DNA of 64,000 bases from Symbiodinium natans (taxonomy: Eukaryota > Sar > Dinophyceae > Suessiales > Symbiodiniaceae). The translations under genes were made by a program, and so were the position numbers. The notes beneath the pieces are model-generated. The model saw nothing but the letters and a program-made list of their open reading frames with translations, ran no database searches and had not been told where the DNA came from. The DNA lies in assembly GCA_905221605.1 (NCBI GenBank), contig CAJNDS010002167.1:143323-207322 (forward strand), read 5' to 3'. Positions 51,258 to 62,229 of the stretch are shown one piece after another (position 1 is the first letter of the stretch; every line of letters begins with the position of its first letter).

Positions 51258-51707
51258 GTCCCAACCCTAAACCCTACAGCCCTAAAGCCTAAACCCTAAA
51301 CCCTAAGCCCTAAGCCCTAAACCCTAAACCCTAAACCCTTTTTGGGTCCTAGACCATAGAACGGCGCCCTGCTTGTTCAAGGACCCCAAAATCGGCCCGA
51401 ATTCAGAGAACTGCCCGAATATTTGCGTCAAGAATAGTCTTCCTCACAAGGGCAACATAGGGGCTAGCCTAAACCTAAACCCTAAACCCTAAACCTTAAC
51501 CCTAAATTATGTCTGTTTGGGGGTTCTTAAGCAAATAGTAGTACAGGGGCATGCTCTTTCGTGTTCAAAGGTTTAAGGGCTTAGGGTTCAGTGGGGGCTC
51601 CTTAAACCGTAAGCCTTAACCCCAAACACCAAGCCCTAAGCCATAAAGTTTGAAAGCCCGAACCCGAAAAACGAAAACAGGGGGGCCCTTGACATGACTG
51701 GGCTTAG

Positions 51708-51784
51708 GGTCACTTGGGGCAAGAAGGAGCTCACGCCCGCGATGCGCTGGGCAAAGCTGGTCTTCGGCTGCCTGGCGGCTGATG
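51708..51784 (+). CDS. Putative exon
   Basis: ACTGGGCTTAG precedes it and GATG|GTTTAGGG follows. The best frame reads VTWGKKELTPAMRWAKLVFG then CLAAD. Joining it to 51131-51257 needs a one-base adjustment at the boundary, possibly a non-canonical splice. Another frame ends in TGA, so this could instead be terminal. Confidence 0.55.
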
Positions 51785-52351
51785 GTTTAGGGTTTGGAGA
51801 CTGGGGTTTATGGCTAGGGGTTTAGGGTTTAAGGTTTTGGGTTTTGGTTTTTTAGGGTTTTTAGGGTTTAGGGTGCCTTCAACCCTAACTCCCAAGCCCC
51901 TTCGAGCCCTAAGCAGGCTTCTGCTCAGGTTTACGGCAATGATTGAACGCTCTGCGTGGCCAACCCGAGACCACCAAATCCGGTTTAGGGTTTAGGGTTT
52001 CGGGTTTAGGGTGTAGGGTTTAGGGTCAAGGGTTTAGAGGGTTGATTCATCCTTCCTCTACCTATTCTAAGGGTAGTTACACGGTCCCTTAATATGGTCC
52101 CTTACCTCCATGGAAGCGCTCAAGCCTACACACCTTAACCCTACAGCCTTAACCCCAACCCAACCCCACCAGCGGCAGGTTTCAAGCTTCTGAGCCCTAA
52201 AAACACACGCTAAACCCTAAGTCCGATAAACCCTAAACCCAAAGCCCCGATACCCTAAACTCTAAACCGTAAACCCTAAGCCCCGATACCCTAAACCCCA
52301 AACCCTAAACCCTAAGCCCTTATATCCTAAACCCTAAACCCTAAACCCTAG

Positions 52352-52440
52352 AATTCCCAAACGACTCAGGTCTGGAGAACTACCACGAGAAGCCGCCGGA
52401 GGTTAAGCCCCTGACGCTGAAGGCACCCAAGAAAGTTGGG
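52352..52440 (+). CDS. Putative exon
   Basis: It sits exactly between CCCTAAACCCTAG and GTTTAGGGTTGAGGG. The 29-codon frame reads FPNDSGLENYHEKPPEVKPL then TLKAPKKVG. It shows the repeat acting as both acceptor and donor side. Confidence 0.6.
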
Positions 52441-52678
52441 GTTTAGGGTTGAGGGTTTAGGGTTTAGGGTTTAGGGTTTAGGATTTAGGGTTTAGGGTTT
52501 AGGGTTTAGGATTCAGGGTTTGGGGGTTAGGGCTTGTCGGATTCAGGGTTGCGGGTTGTGCTCGTTGGGGCTTTGGGGTTCCAGGACAAGGTTTGCCATG
52601 TCGGACTGCTTGCGCATGCAATGAGGCTTCGACAACATCCTAGGACCCAGACTAGGCCATTATTCGTTTTTTTTTTTA

Positions 52679-52776
52679 GGGTGTAGGGTTTAGGGTTTAG
52701 GGTTGAAACCCTAAACCCTAAACCCTAAACCCTAAACCCTAAACCCTAAACCCTAAACCCTAAACCCTAAACCCTA
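52679..52776. repeat. Direct G-array/C-array hairpin
   Basis: TTTAGGGTGTAGGGTTTAGG passes through a GGGTTGAAACCC junction into about ten CCCTAAA units. The first three to four G-type units can fold directly on the C-type ones. Confidence 0.85.
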
Positions 52777-53403
52777 GTGCACGAAGGAAAGAGCTCAGCA
52801 ACATGAGACCCGACGTCTTTCCTTGACATCCTGCGCCCTCCACCACAACTCCCCCACCCTTGACCCTGCAGAACTGGACCCTGTAACGGAATTGGGTTTA
52901 GGGTTTAGGGTTTAGGGTTTAGGGTCTAGGGTTCAGGGTCAAGGGTTTAGGGTTTTGGGTTTTGGGTTTTGGGTGTTCGTTTCAATTTTTCTTGGTAGCC
53001 CGGTAGTACCCTTTTTCCCGTTTTTCGGTTCAAGCTTCCCTTATAAATTATAAAGTCACCAACCCCCCCCCCCCCCCGAAAAAGGTACCCTTATTATGAA
53101 ATGGTTACTGGGCTACCAAGGTAAGTAGCCCAAACTCCAGGAATGACAGGGATCCTAGTATAAGCCCCAAACCCAAAACCCCAAGCCCCACCCTTGACCC
53201 TACAAAAGTGGAGCCCGACACCCCTTAATTAGCCAAAAGGGGTCCTGGCAAAAATTGAGACCAAAAACCCAAAGCCCCAAAGCCCCAAAGCCCCAAACCC
53301 CAAACCCCAAACCCTCAACCCTGAACCCTAAACTCTATGAAGCCTAAACCCTAAACGAATCAAGGTTGAAAAAGGTACATTCCTGAACTAACGCGTATTC
53401 TGG

Positions 53404-53546
53404 CTGGTTCTTAGTAGGGAATGGGGGAAGTAGGGTCCTACATAATCCTTTAAAGGGGATATATGGGGCCCTAATTCCCTCATTCCATAATCCTTTAAAG
53501 GGGATATATACGGCCCTAATTCCCTCATTCCCTCCTCAGAACCAGG
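53404..53546. mobile_element. MITE-like family C, copy 1
   Basis: CTGGTTCTTAGTAGGGAATG faces GAGGGAATGAGGG-type right ends and CTCAGAACCAG. Inside, a block of about 50 bp (CATAATCCTTTAAAGGGGAT to TCCCTCATTCC) is tandemly duplicated. It ends where the next exon candidate starts. Confidence 0.75.
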
Positions 53547-53652
53547 GGGTATTGGGAGTCGAGGTCCACGAGCAGTGGTCCAACTGCCAGCCGGATGCGG
53601 ACGGCGTGACGCGAGACGTGCTGCGATGCAACTCTGTGCTCAAGGACTTGGG
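53546..53652 (+). CDS. Putative exon
   Basis: It follows the family C element (ACCAG). The frame reads GVLGVEVHEQWSNCQPDADG then VTRDVLRCNSVLKDLG. Start and end are approximate. No GT is in an obvious place, so a GA- or GG-type boundary or a later start (ATTGGGAG|TC) should be considered. Confidence 0.5.
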
Positions 53653-53861
53653 GGAACCCCAAACCCTAAACCCTAAACCCTAAACCCTAAACCCTAAACC
53701 CTAAACCCTAAACCCTAAACCCTAAACCCTAAACCCTAAACCCTAAACCCTAAACCCTAAACCCTAAACCCTAAACCCTAAACCCTATACACTAAACCCT
53801 AACCCCTACAGTTAGTAGTAACGGACCCCTTAATGAGTAGGTAAAAACCATAAGGCTGCAG

Positions 53862-53917
53862 GCAAAGAGAGTGTCAAGGAGACCTGGCTGGGCCCGGGAG
53901 TCATGGGTTCCCTATGA
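53862..53917 (+). CDS. Putative terminal exon
   Basis: AAGGCTGCAG precedes it. The frame reads KESVKETWLGPGVMGSL and then TGA, followed at once by GGGTTTAGGG. It is short, but the composition is coding-like. Confidence 0.45.
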
Positions 53918-54054
53918 GGGTTTAGGGTTTAGGTTTAGGGTTTAGGGTTTTAGGGTTAGGGTTTAGGGTTAGGGTTTAGGGTTAGGATTTAGGGTTTCGG
54001 TACCTACTGACCTGGGTAGGTGAGGGCTGCACCCTAGTCAATCAACGAATTTGG

Positions 54055-54500
54055 CTTGGAAGCCTAATTAACCCCTACACCCTAAGCCTTAGGGCTTCGA
54101 GCTTGGCGGTGGGGGTATTGGCTTGCAGCACCGTCAATCGTGCGGTCCTCACCGTCCTTACAACGCCGATCCAAGAGTTCCAACCAAATCCTACTGCCTG
54201 GATGAATTGGACATCTAGATGGAATTGGACTTAGAGAACACGCAAAGTAGACTGCGATTTTCAGCGTAATCTCACTCCATCCAAACATTAACTGGGGCTG
54301 AGTCGAGCCTTCAACGACACTGGGAGAGAGGCGCAGAGTTTCAAGTTTACACATCTGCGATCCGAAGTCTGAATGCGTCCTGCCGTTCACTAGCTTAGTA
54401 GCTAGCGAGATTCACACTCATGGACATGTCTTGCAGGCACGCGCAGCACTTCAACCAGCAAGCAAACCCAAGGATCACTGTCGCATTCCAAAACCTTGGT
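54055..54500 (-). other. Unique AT-neutral segment with minus frame
   Basis: About 440 bp without telomere-like repeat. A minus frame of 102 codons (54082-54390) has an ATG but no motif, and is against the direction of the neighbouring exons. Possibly an insertion of unknown type. Confidence 0.35.
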
Positions 54501-54861
54501 AGGACCCTAAACCTAAACCCTAAACCCTAAACCCTAAAAACCCACAGGGGGTTGGGGTCTAGGGTTTAGGGACCGATGAGACTTGCTCCCTAACCCTATA
54601 CCCTAAACCCGAAACCTAACCTAAACCCTCTGCGCCTGTGACTTTGGACTTGGTCTTTGTTCCAAATGAAGGATCTCAAGGATGCGGCTTCAGGAACCAC
54701 ACCTAAGCCCTTTGCCCTAAACCCTAAACCTAAACCCTAAACCCAAACCCGAAACCCGAAACCCTAAACCCTAAACCCTAAACTTTTAAACCCCTAAACC
54801 CTAAACCCTAACCTAAACCCTAAACCCTAAACCCGCTTGCACTTCAAACGCAGCCCCGCAG

Positions 54862-54913
54862 CCCCAGAGCCGACAGCGAACCCAAAAGCCTCCATAGACC
54901 TCTCAAAAGTTGG
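54862..54913 (+). CDS. Putative exon
   Basis: CAGCCCCGCAG precedes PEPTANPKASIDLSKV, which ends GTTGG|GTTTAGG. C-rich array before, G-rich after. Confidence 0.5.
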
Positions 54914-55732
54914 GTTTAGGGGTTAGGGGTTTAGGGTTTAGGGTCTTAGGGTTTAGGGTTTGGGCTTAGGGTTTAGGGTTTAGTTTAGGTTTAGGGTTAG
55001 GGTTAGGGTTAGGGTTTAGGTCTTGGGTTTAGGTTTAGGGTTAGGGTCTAAGTAGTTGGTTTAGGGTTTAGGGTTTTTGGTCACCCTCAATTACTCAGGG
55101 TTGGGGTACGTAGCCTAAGGGTTTTTGTTTATACAGAATCCTACAATAAGAGGTTAACCTGTTTTGGGCTAGGGTTATTCAGCCCCTAAGATTCAGCACC
55201 CGAAGAGTCTACCTGGTACTATCTGTACCTACAGTTAACGGGTTATGCCTACGAATAAGTGGTAGTTTCCACTAACCTGTAGGTAAACAGAGTCCCCAGG
55301 GATTCCCCTCAATACGGAAAGCACCTCAAAGTCTGACAGGGATCCTAGTTCCCCCAAGCCCCAGGCTATTGTGGAGCCCAAGGGGCAGCCAAAATCCCCG
55401 CAATGATAGGGATCCACAGGGGATTTAAGGCACGTTCTTACGTCAGGGGCAGTGACCGGGCTCTCTGAGTAGAACGCTTCATGCGGCTGCGGCTATAGCC
55501 CTGTCGTAATGAGATATTTGAGGGTCTGGGTAGACCGTGTCTAGGACTGGCTCTAGACCCGAAACCCTGGACCCTCATCCGGCTCCTAATTAGGCTCACC
55601 TCTCTTTACACCCTAAACCCTAACCCGAAACCCGAAGCCCTAAACCCTAAACCCCACCAAACTGCCCTTGTAGCGGATAGGAAGAGAAGATTGAGAGGTG
55701 ATACCAGGCTGATCGCCACTCGGACGCATTCC

Positions 55733-55843
55733 CTAGTTCTTAGTAGGGAAGAGGGAATGTAGGGTTTAGGGTTTAGGGCCCTGTATATACCGTTCAGGGA
55801 ATATCATAGGGTACCTCATTCCCTCATTCCGACTAAGAACCAG
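55733..55843. mobile_element. MITE-like family C, copy 2
   Basis: TAGTTCTTAGTAGGGAAGAGGG faces ATTCCGACTAAGAACCAG. Three TTTAGGG units lie inside, showing that telomere-like repeat and element sequence exchange. Confidence 0.75.
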
Positions 55844-56046
55844 TCAGGAATCTTCTCCGCGCCGCTTTTTTTTTTGTTCTCCACGACTTGGTCGGACAGA
55901 GCCCTCAACCCTAAACTTCGAACTCTGGTTTCGGTGCTAAGGTTAGGGCTTAGGGTTAGGGTTTAGGGGTTCATGGGGTTTAGGGTTTGGGGTTCTAGGG
56001 TTTGGGGCTTTATTTAGGGTAGAGACAAAAACGGTCAGGGTTTCAG

Positions 56047-56155
56047 GATTATAGGGAAGCAGACAGTCCAGGACGGCCGATCCTGCTGCAGCCGCTCATC
56101 ATGCACCCCGGACACGACCTTCAAGGCCGTGTGGACCTTCAGCGCAACAGTGCGG
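56047..56155 (+). CDS. Putative exon, Cys/Ser-rich
   Basis: GGGTTTCAG precedes it and GTGCGG|GTAAAA ends it. The 36-codon frame reads IIGKQTVQDGRSCCSRSSCT then PDTTFKAVWTFSATVR, so both splice signals are standard. Repeat before it is G-type, an exception to the usual order. Confidence 0.6.
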
Positions 56156-56479
56156 GTAAAATAGGGCTGCTGAATGATTAGACTAGGGTTTTGGGGGTTC
56201 TTTATGGTATACTTTCAAGGGACCCTAAGGGATACTATTTCTATTTCCAACTCTTATGCTAAGATTCGAGAGGCGTTCAGAACACCCCTACGTTCGTTAA
56301 CATTGGGGGTTTCAAGGTCCGGGTAAATCAGGTAGAGGCCATGAAGGATAGTCTAGGACCCGGAGTAGGCCGTTGTTACCCTTTTTGTTGGGGAGGTTTG
56401 GGTTCCCTTTGTGTGAGCCCCTTTAAGCCAAGAAGGGGTGCCCCTTCTTATTCCGGGGTTTCTCTTGGGTCGATGTCGT

Positions 56480-56662
56480 AATTGGAGGTTCGTGGTTACT
56501 TAATATCGTATTTAACAACGAATTATGAGCCCTTAATTTCCCTAATATGGTTATACACCCTAGGCGCGGTGGACCCTCGGAAAGCCGTTGAGTTGAGTTG
56601 AGTTGAATCTGGTTCTAATTGGGTGCAGTCACATTTGGTTAGCAAGTACCACGAACGGAGTC
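56480..56662. mobile_element. MITE-like family A, copy 5 (diverged)
   Basis: AATTGGAGGTTCGTGGTTACTTA faces AGCAAGTACCACGAACGGAG. It is longer than other copies through inserted sequence around 56560-56620 (GTTGAGTTGAGTTGA). Confidence 0.6.
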
Positions 56663-57015
56663 CTAAAATGGCCCTCTGGGATTGAGGGACATCCGTAAGT
56701 CCCTGGTAGCCAAGCGGTATGCTTCAAGGTTAGGGTTTAGGGTTTAGGGTATAGGGTTAGGTGTTTAGGGTTTTAGGGTGTAGGGTTAGGGTTTAGGGTT
56801 TAGGGTTAGGGTTTCGGGAAAGTAAAACAAACCTGGTTTCGGGGCTTCGGCGTCGGCTTTTTTCGGGCTTTTTTTGGGTCTTCCAGCTAAAGCCCACCGG
56901 TCTCTCAGCGCAATTCGGCGGCAATCTTACGAGGTCGGCTCAGAGGCTCAGAAAGACCAGCCTTCTAAGTAAGATTGTTCCACATGGACCCCCTGCACCC
57001 AAAACGAAAACCCTA

Positions 57016-57470
57016 AACCCTAAACCCTTAAAACACCCTAAACCCCCTAAAACCCGAACTTAAACTCTAACCCGAAACCGAAGCCCCAAATCCAAAACCA
57101 AGGGACCTGCTGTTGCCGTGGTCTTCATCTTCTGGGATCTGCTGACAGGCCGCTCGCGCTCTTCGAGATTGGCAGGCCATGAACCTCCTCATTGATGTTA
57201 TGAGCTCCTGGGCTCTTGTCTGGGAAGATTGTCAGGGGTTGAGGTTCCTAAAGCCCTAAAGCCGACCCTAGACTAGACCCGAAACCGGAAATCCACCAAA
57301 ACCCAAACCTAGGGCTAAAACCCGAAACCCCGAACCAAAACTCTAATTTTTTGGGTTTAGGGGCTTAGGAGCATCGGGGTTTAGGAGATTCGGGGATTGA
57401 GCCCAATCCTGAACCCTCCAACCCTGTATTATATCTACATCTAGATCTGTACCTTATCAGTATCTAGTGG
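57016..57470. other. Unique DNA, possible exon remnants
   Basis: The segment at 57110-57240 is GC-rich and repeat-free, but no frame on the plus strand is convincing. The rest is degenerate CCCGAAA-type repeat. Confidence 0.35.
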
Positions 57471-57489
57471 ATAGGTATTTACATATATG

Positions 57490-57511
57490 TATGTATATAT
57501 ATATATATATA

Positions 57512-57550
<39 letters not shown>
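57490..57550. repeat. (AT)n microsatellite
   Basis: An ATATAT tract broken once by AGT. A plus frame continuing to 57757 is not gene-like. Confidence 0.9.
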
Positions 57551-57551
<1 letters not shown>

Positions 57552-57915
57552 AAAAACCCATTTGCGATTTCCAATGTTTTTTGGGGGTGTTCTTATTTAA
57601 TCTACTGTATTCAACACACCTAATTAAACAAAAAAACACTTTCCTGAAAATCCTGCCGAAGCCGGCCCCGCTTTTAAAATTCGAATGGGGGGGGGGTGGG
57701 GTGGGTTCAGGGCCTCAAAAACCTTCAAAGCCAATCCAAACCCCTACCAACAGATGATGGTTTAGGGTCTTGAGGGTTAGGGTTTGAGGGTTTAGGGATT
57801 AGGGTTTCGGGTTAGGGCCAAGTTTGGGGTGTAAGGTTTAGGGCGCAGGGTTACCGACCCCCCCCCCCCCCCCCTAAGGCCGACGCAGAGCAGTGGGATC
57901 CCTCTTGGTGTTCCA

Positions 57916-57999
57916 CTTGGAATGTTCTCCTTTTTCCTGACAGTTTAAGATTATCGTAACCCTAACAATATTAAAGGCTGTGAGTAGAATGGGAATCCA
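57916..57999. mobile_element. MITE-like family B, copy 2 (diverged)
   Basis: TTGGAATGTTCTCCTTTTTCCTGACAG faces CTGTGAGTAGAATGGGAATCCAA. Weaker pairing than the other two copies. Confidence 0.55.
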
Positions 58000-58212
58000 A
58001 TTCTAACACCTAAACCCGAAACCCTAAACCCTAAACCCTAAACCCTAAACCCTAAACCCCTAAACCCTAAACCCTAAAAACCCCTAAACCCTAAAACCCT
58101 AAAACCCTAAACCCTAAACCCTAAATTTAAGAGCCTCCGGCTCAAAGACGCCGACCCGCTGGAGCATAGTTGAAAGGTTAAGGATGCCAAAAGTTGATTT
58201 GCTTGAGCCTCT

Positions 58213-58394
58213 GTGAAACGTTGGGGGGGGGGGGGTAGGGTAGCACCAGGACCCAAACAGGAGGAAGCCAGAAGCCCATTGATGGAGGGGGGGGGGGGGA
58301 GGGTGCGCGGGTGGGGAGGGGAAGGGGAGGGGGGGGGGGGGAGGGGGGGGGAGGGGGGGGGGGGGGGGGGGGGAGGGGGGGGGGGAGGGGGGGG

Positions 58395-58449
<55 letters not shown>

Positions 58450-58701
58450 GGGGGGGGGGGAGGGGTTAAACCCTGAACCTGAAGGGGAGGGGGGGGGGGG
58501 GGAGGGGGGGGGGGAGGGGGGGGTAGGGGGGGGAGGGGGGGGGGGGCGGGGAGGGGGAGGAGGGGGGGGGGGAGGGGGGGGGGAGGGGGGGGGGAGGGGG
58601 GGGGGAGGGTAAAACCTGAACTGAAAAGAGGGGGGGGGGGAGGGGAGGGGGGGGGAGGAGGGGGGGGAGGGGGGGGAGGGGGGGGGGGGGGGAGGGGGAG
58701 G

Positions 58702-58738
<37 letters not shown>

Positions 58739-58790
58739 GGGGGGGGGGGGAGGGGGGGGGGGGAGGGGGGGGGGGGGGGGTAAACCTGAA
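58213..58790. repeat. 580 bp G-run tract (G-quadruplex-prone)
   Basis: Uninterrupted G8-G45 runs separated by single A. Three spaced copies of a GGGTAAACCTGAAC-like tag (58465, 58609, 58779) divide it into about 145-170 bp units, so it expanded as a tandem array. The Gly or Pro frames across it are not genes. Confidence 0.95.
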
Positions 58791-59250
58791 CCTTTTAACT
58801 TTAACCCTGTGCGTCAACTATAAAGCCTAAACCTAAACCGTGGAGGTGAGGGAACCCCCCCCCCCCCCCCTGACCGAGTATCAGGTTCTTGTCAAGGAAC
58901 TTACGTTGAAATTAAGTTTATGGGTTAGGGTTTAGGGTTTAGGGTTTAGGGTTTAGGGTTTAGGGTTTAGGGTTTAGGGTTTAGGGTTTAGGGTTTAGGG
59001 TGTAAGGTGAGACCCTGAAGCCTTCGGCCTCACAACCCGAAAACCGTGAGCCGGGCCGACCCTATACACACGAATCGTAGTCTAAGGGTCGGAAAAAATG
59101 ACTCATAGTATTTCCTCAGGGTCCCCCATGCATGTTTAGCCTAAACCGTAAACCCTAAACCCTAAACCCTAAACCCTAAACCCTAAACCCTAAACCCTAA
59201 ACCCTAAACCCTAAACCGATTATTAAGTCCCCTGCATGATACTTCCGGAG

Positions 59251-59326
59251 GCTATGCCTCCTTCTCCTTCTGGGTGATTGACTTGCTCCTGGCCTTTGTG
59301 CACCTGGGATTTGCCATGTCGGTGAG
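59251..59326 (+). CDS. Voltage-gated (EAG/CNG-like) channel, S2 exon
   Basis: TACTTCCGGAG precedes it and TCGGTGAG|GTTTTG ends it, with a GT donor after AG. The frame reads YASFSFWVIDLLLAFVHLGF then AMSV, a transmembrane helix with the Asp expected in S2 of EAG/CNG-type channels. It ends in phase 2, and with the G of the next exon makes Arg (SVRTGVEMKYG). The upstream exons (S1) are not identified. Confidence 0.65.
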
Positions 59327-59653
59327 GTTTTGGAGGTTTAGGTTTTGGGGCCAACCCCAAACCCTAAACCCCAACCCCTACCCTCGACCCTAAAAACCTA
59401 CAAACCCTTTCCGAATAAACGAAGAAACCCTAAGGTAAAATCCGGCAGCTTACCGCACCAAAAAATGTTTAAGCTGCACCCCCCCCCCCCGCCCGTTTGT
59501 CTATATTCTAACTGCAAGGTCGCCACTATAAACCCTAAACCCTAAACCCTAAACCCTAAACCCTTAACCCTAAACCCTAAACCCTATGAGCCCTACAAGC
59601 CATGAGCCCTGGAAACGCTGTAAAAGCCCAGCCCTTAGGCCCCTTGAGCTGAG

Positions 59654-59698
59654 GACCGGCGTGGAGATGAAGTACGGCCTGGAGTTTCGCCCGAAAAG
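59654..59698 (+). CDS. Voltage-gated channel, S2-S3 linker exon
   Basis: After GAGCTGAG, the frame TGVEMKYGLEFRPK continues the S2 exon in phase. It ends CCGAAAAG|GCCCCT, a GC donor. The open frame continues to ATGGAG|GTTTAGGG at 59725, but only the GC donor joins the next exon to give RPKRIAVNYLKTWF, the conserved linker-to-S3 sequence. Confidence 0.6.
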
Positions 59699-60857
59699 GC
59701 CCCTCGCGTTGTTCGGAGAAATGGAGGTTTAGGGTTTAGGGTTTAGGGTTTAGGGTTTAGGGTTTAGGGTTTAGGGTTTAGGGCAGTAGCTTTCACTAGG
59801 CGAGCTTTTCATCATGTGATGGAGAAGTACCGACCCATCCAGAGAATCCCATAACATAAAGAACATGCTAAACCCTCGGCTCTGAAAGCTGAACCCTAAA
59901 CCCCCAGCCCTGAACCCTAAACCCCACGCTGACGGACCGAAATCTGAAAACACCAGTGCCGATGGACCGAAATCTGCAACCCGGTGGGCGATGGACCCAA
60001 GTTTGCAAAACATGTGCCGATGGACCGAAGTTTGAAAACACCGGTGGGCAGATGAACCGAAATTTGAAGAAACAAGCATTTAAATACAGAAAGTTATCCA
60101 GAAGTAAACATATATATATATATATATACACATATACATATAGGTAAGAGAGGGTGTAAGGTTCAGGGTGTATGGTCTAGGAATTCTGGGGCGAATGGTG
60201 GTTAGGCAATGCTTTCGGTCAGCCCTGTCTTGGGTATATCCGCCGCCCTTCGGATCACGCCGCCTAAGCCCTAAACCCTCAACCTCTCCCCCCTCCACCC
60301 AAAAATGCTGCCCAAAAAATGGCCGAAATATCCCTAGCCCTAAACCCTAAACCCTAAACCCTAAACCCTAAACCCTAAACCTTAAACCCTAAACCCTAAA
60401 CCCTAAACCCCATATAGTACCTGACCCCCAATGTATCCCTCAACGCGAAGCCCTAATCCCGATACCTCCAGGTTTAATCTTCGAGCGGCGGGGATTTGGG
60501 TCCGTGCTTGTCGGCTGTGACACCTCTGAAGCCCCAAAAGGGGTTTAGGGTTTAGGGTTTAGGGTTTAGGGTTTAGGGTTTAGGGTTTAGGGTTTAGGGT
60601 TCAGGGTTCACGGCGCAGGGTTTAGGGTTCAGGGCTTAGGGTTTATAGGGATTAGGGTTTAGGGTTTAGGGTTTAGGGTTTAGGATTTAGGGTTTAGGGT
60701 TAGGGTTTAGGGCATGGTTCAGACCTCCCCAAGCCCAGCCAGGATCGGGAGGGAATGCTAGGTCCCTAAAACCCCTGAAGCTCTGAGGGTTTAGAGTTTA
60801 GGGTCTAGGGTTTAGGGTTTGGGGTTTAGGGTTTGGGGTTTAGGGTTTAGGGGTTAG

Positions 60858-60993
60858 GGTTACATGGCCCCTTAGAATGGTCCCTTACCTTCTTTAACGG
60901 GTTCTGAAGTATGGGCCCTTGCGTTGCATAGGGTATACAAGGGGTGTGTAAGGGGTCCCCATTTCAGGGCCCAAATCAGGGGACCATGTACCC
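60858..60993. mobile_element. MITE-like family D inside channel intron
   Basis: GGTTACATGGCCCCTTAGAATGG faces GGGCCCAAATCAGGGGACCATGTACC. Related partial ends occur at 52071-52110 (GTTACACGGTCCCTTAATATGG) and 61043-61075 (GGGACCATGTAGCTACCC). Confidence 0.7.
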
Positions 60994-61383
60994 CGAAACA
61001 TCCCTAAGCCCCAAACCCTAAACGCTAAACCCTAAACCCTAAGGGCCCACATTGCGGGACCATGTAGCTACCCGAAGAGAAGCCGGAAGACAAGACCAGT
61101 ATCCCGAAACCCGAAGCCCGAACCCTGAACCCTAAACCCTAAAGCCCAACCCTAAACCCTATCCCCTAAACCCCAAAATCCCAGAAATATGACAAGGATC
61201 GTCTGGAGCTTTTCCTGAAGACCCCTAATTTTTCCTGACACCCTAAACCCTAAACCCTAAACCCTAAACCCTAAACCCTAAACCCTAAACCCTAAACCCT
61301 AAACCCTAAACCCTAAACCCTAAACCCTAAACCCTAAACCCCAAACCCCAAACCCCAAACCCAAACACCGAACTCCAAAACAG

Positions 61384-61446
61384 GATCGCGGTGAACTACC
61401 TGAAGACCTGGTTTGTGCCGGATTTGATCATTGCAGGGGCTCCCAG
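61384..61446 (+). CDS. Voltage-gated channel, S3 exon
   Basis: CCAAAACAG precedes it and CCCAG|GGTTTAGGG follows. The frame reads IAVNYLKTWFVPDLIIAGAP, with the (I)A..YLKTWF..D motif at the start of S3 in EAG/KAT/CNG-like cation channels. The intron before it (about 1.7 kb) starts with TTTAGGG and ends with CCCTAAA/CCCCAAA arrays. S4, pore and ligand domains are not recognised downstream in the window. Confidence 0.65.
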
Positions 61447-62120
61447 GGTTTAGGGTTTAGGGTTTAGGGTTTAGGGTTTGGGGTTTGGGGTTTAGGGTTT
61501 AGGGCTTAGGGTTTAGGGTTTAGGGTTTAGGGTTTAGGGTTTAGGGTTTAGGGGGTTTAGGGGGTTTAGGGTTTAGGGTTTAGGGTTTAGGGTTCAAGGT
61601 TTAGGGAGGGCCATTGAGGGCTTGGGGATACAAAAGTTGAGAGTCAAAGGGCTGGCATCCATGACTTGTGGTGTGGCCTCTGGAAGGAGCGAGGGTTTAG
61701 GGTGTAGGGTTTGGGGTTTAGGCTTTAGGGCTTGGGGTTTGGGGTTTGGGGTTTAGGGTTTGTGGTCTTCGGCATGCACTGCCTATCGTTCGTGGTGGGC
61801 AGCGCTTATGGCCGCGTCCGTCCTCGACAAGACAAGCGGTGAAGTACAGGCACGCCGAGGCGGAGCTCCTGGCTTCAAGCGCTTTAGGGTTTAGGGTTTA
61901 GGGTTCAGGGTTTAGGGTTTAGGGTTTAGGGTTAGCAAACAGGACAGCCAGGAGAACCGGCACTAGTTGGAGCAGTGGGTCAAACAGAGCTACCAGCAGG
62001 GGCCGGCTCCTGAGGACCTCGCCTCACTTCATCACCCAGCGGACGGGCTCCGTGAAGAGACCTGAAAGGCTAGGATTTAGGGTTTAGGGTTTAGGGTTTA
62101 GGGTTTAGGGTTTAGGGTTT

Positions 62121-62152
62121 GTGCCGAATTTGATCCTTGCCGGGGCTCTCAG
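62121..62152 (+). pseudogene. Partial duplicate of the channel S3 exon
   Basis: GTGCCGAATTTGATCCTTGC and the following bases match the last 32 bases of the S3 exon at about 28 positions (VPNLILAGAL against VPDLIIAGAP). It lies directly after TTTAGGGTTT with no 5' half of the exon. The duplication includes the exon end and the start of its downstream repeat. Confidence 0.65.
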
Positions 62153-62229
62153 GGTTTGGGGTTTAGGGTTGAAGGTTTAGGGGCTGAGGCTAGAGCTTTT
62201 CGTGCAGGGTGTTTGTGTTGAGGGTCTGG

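Noticed and set aside
58107-58817. Proline-rich 236-residue protein on the minus strand
   Set aside because: It is only the reading of a G-homopolymer tract; the product is almost pure proline and the tract length is unstable.
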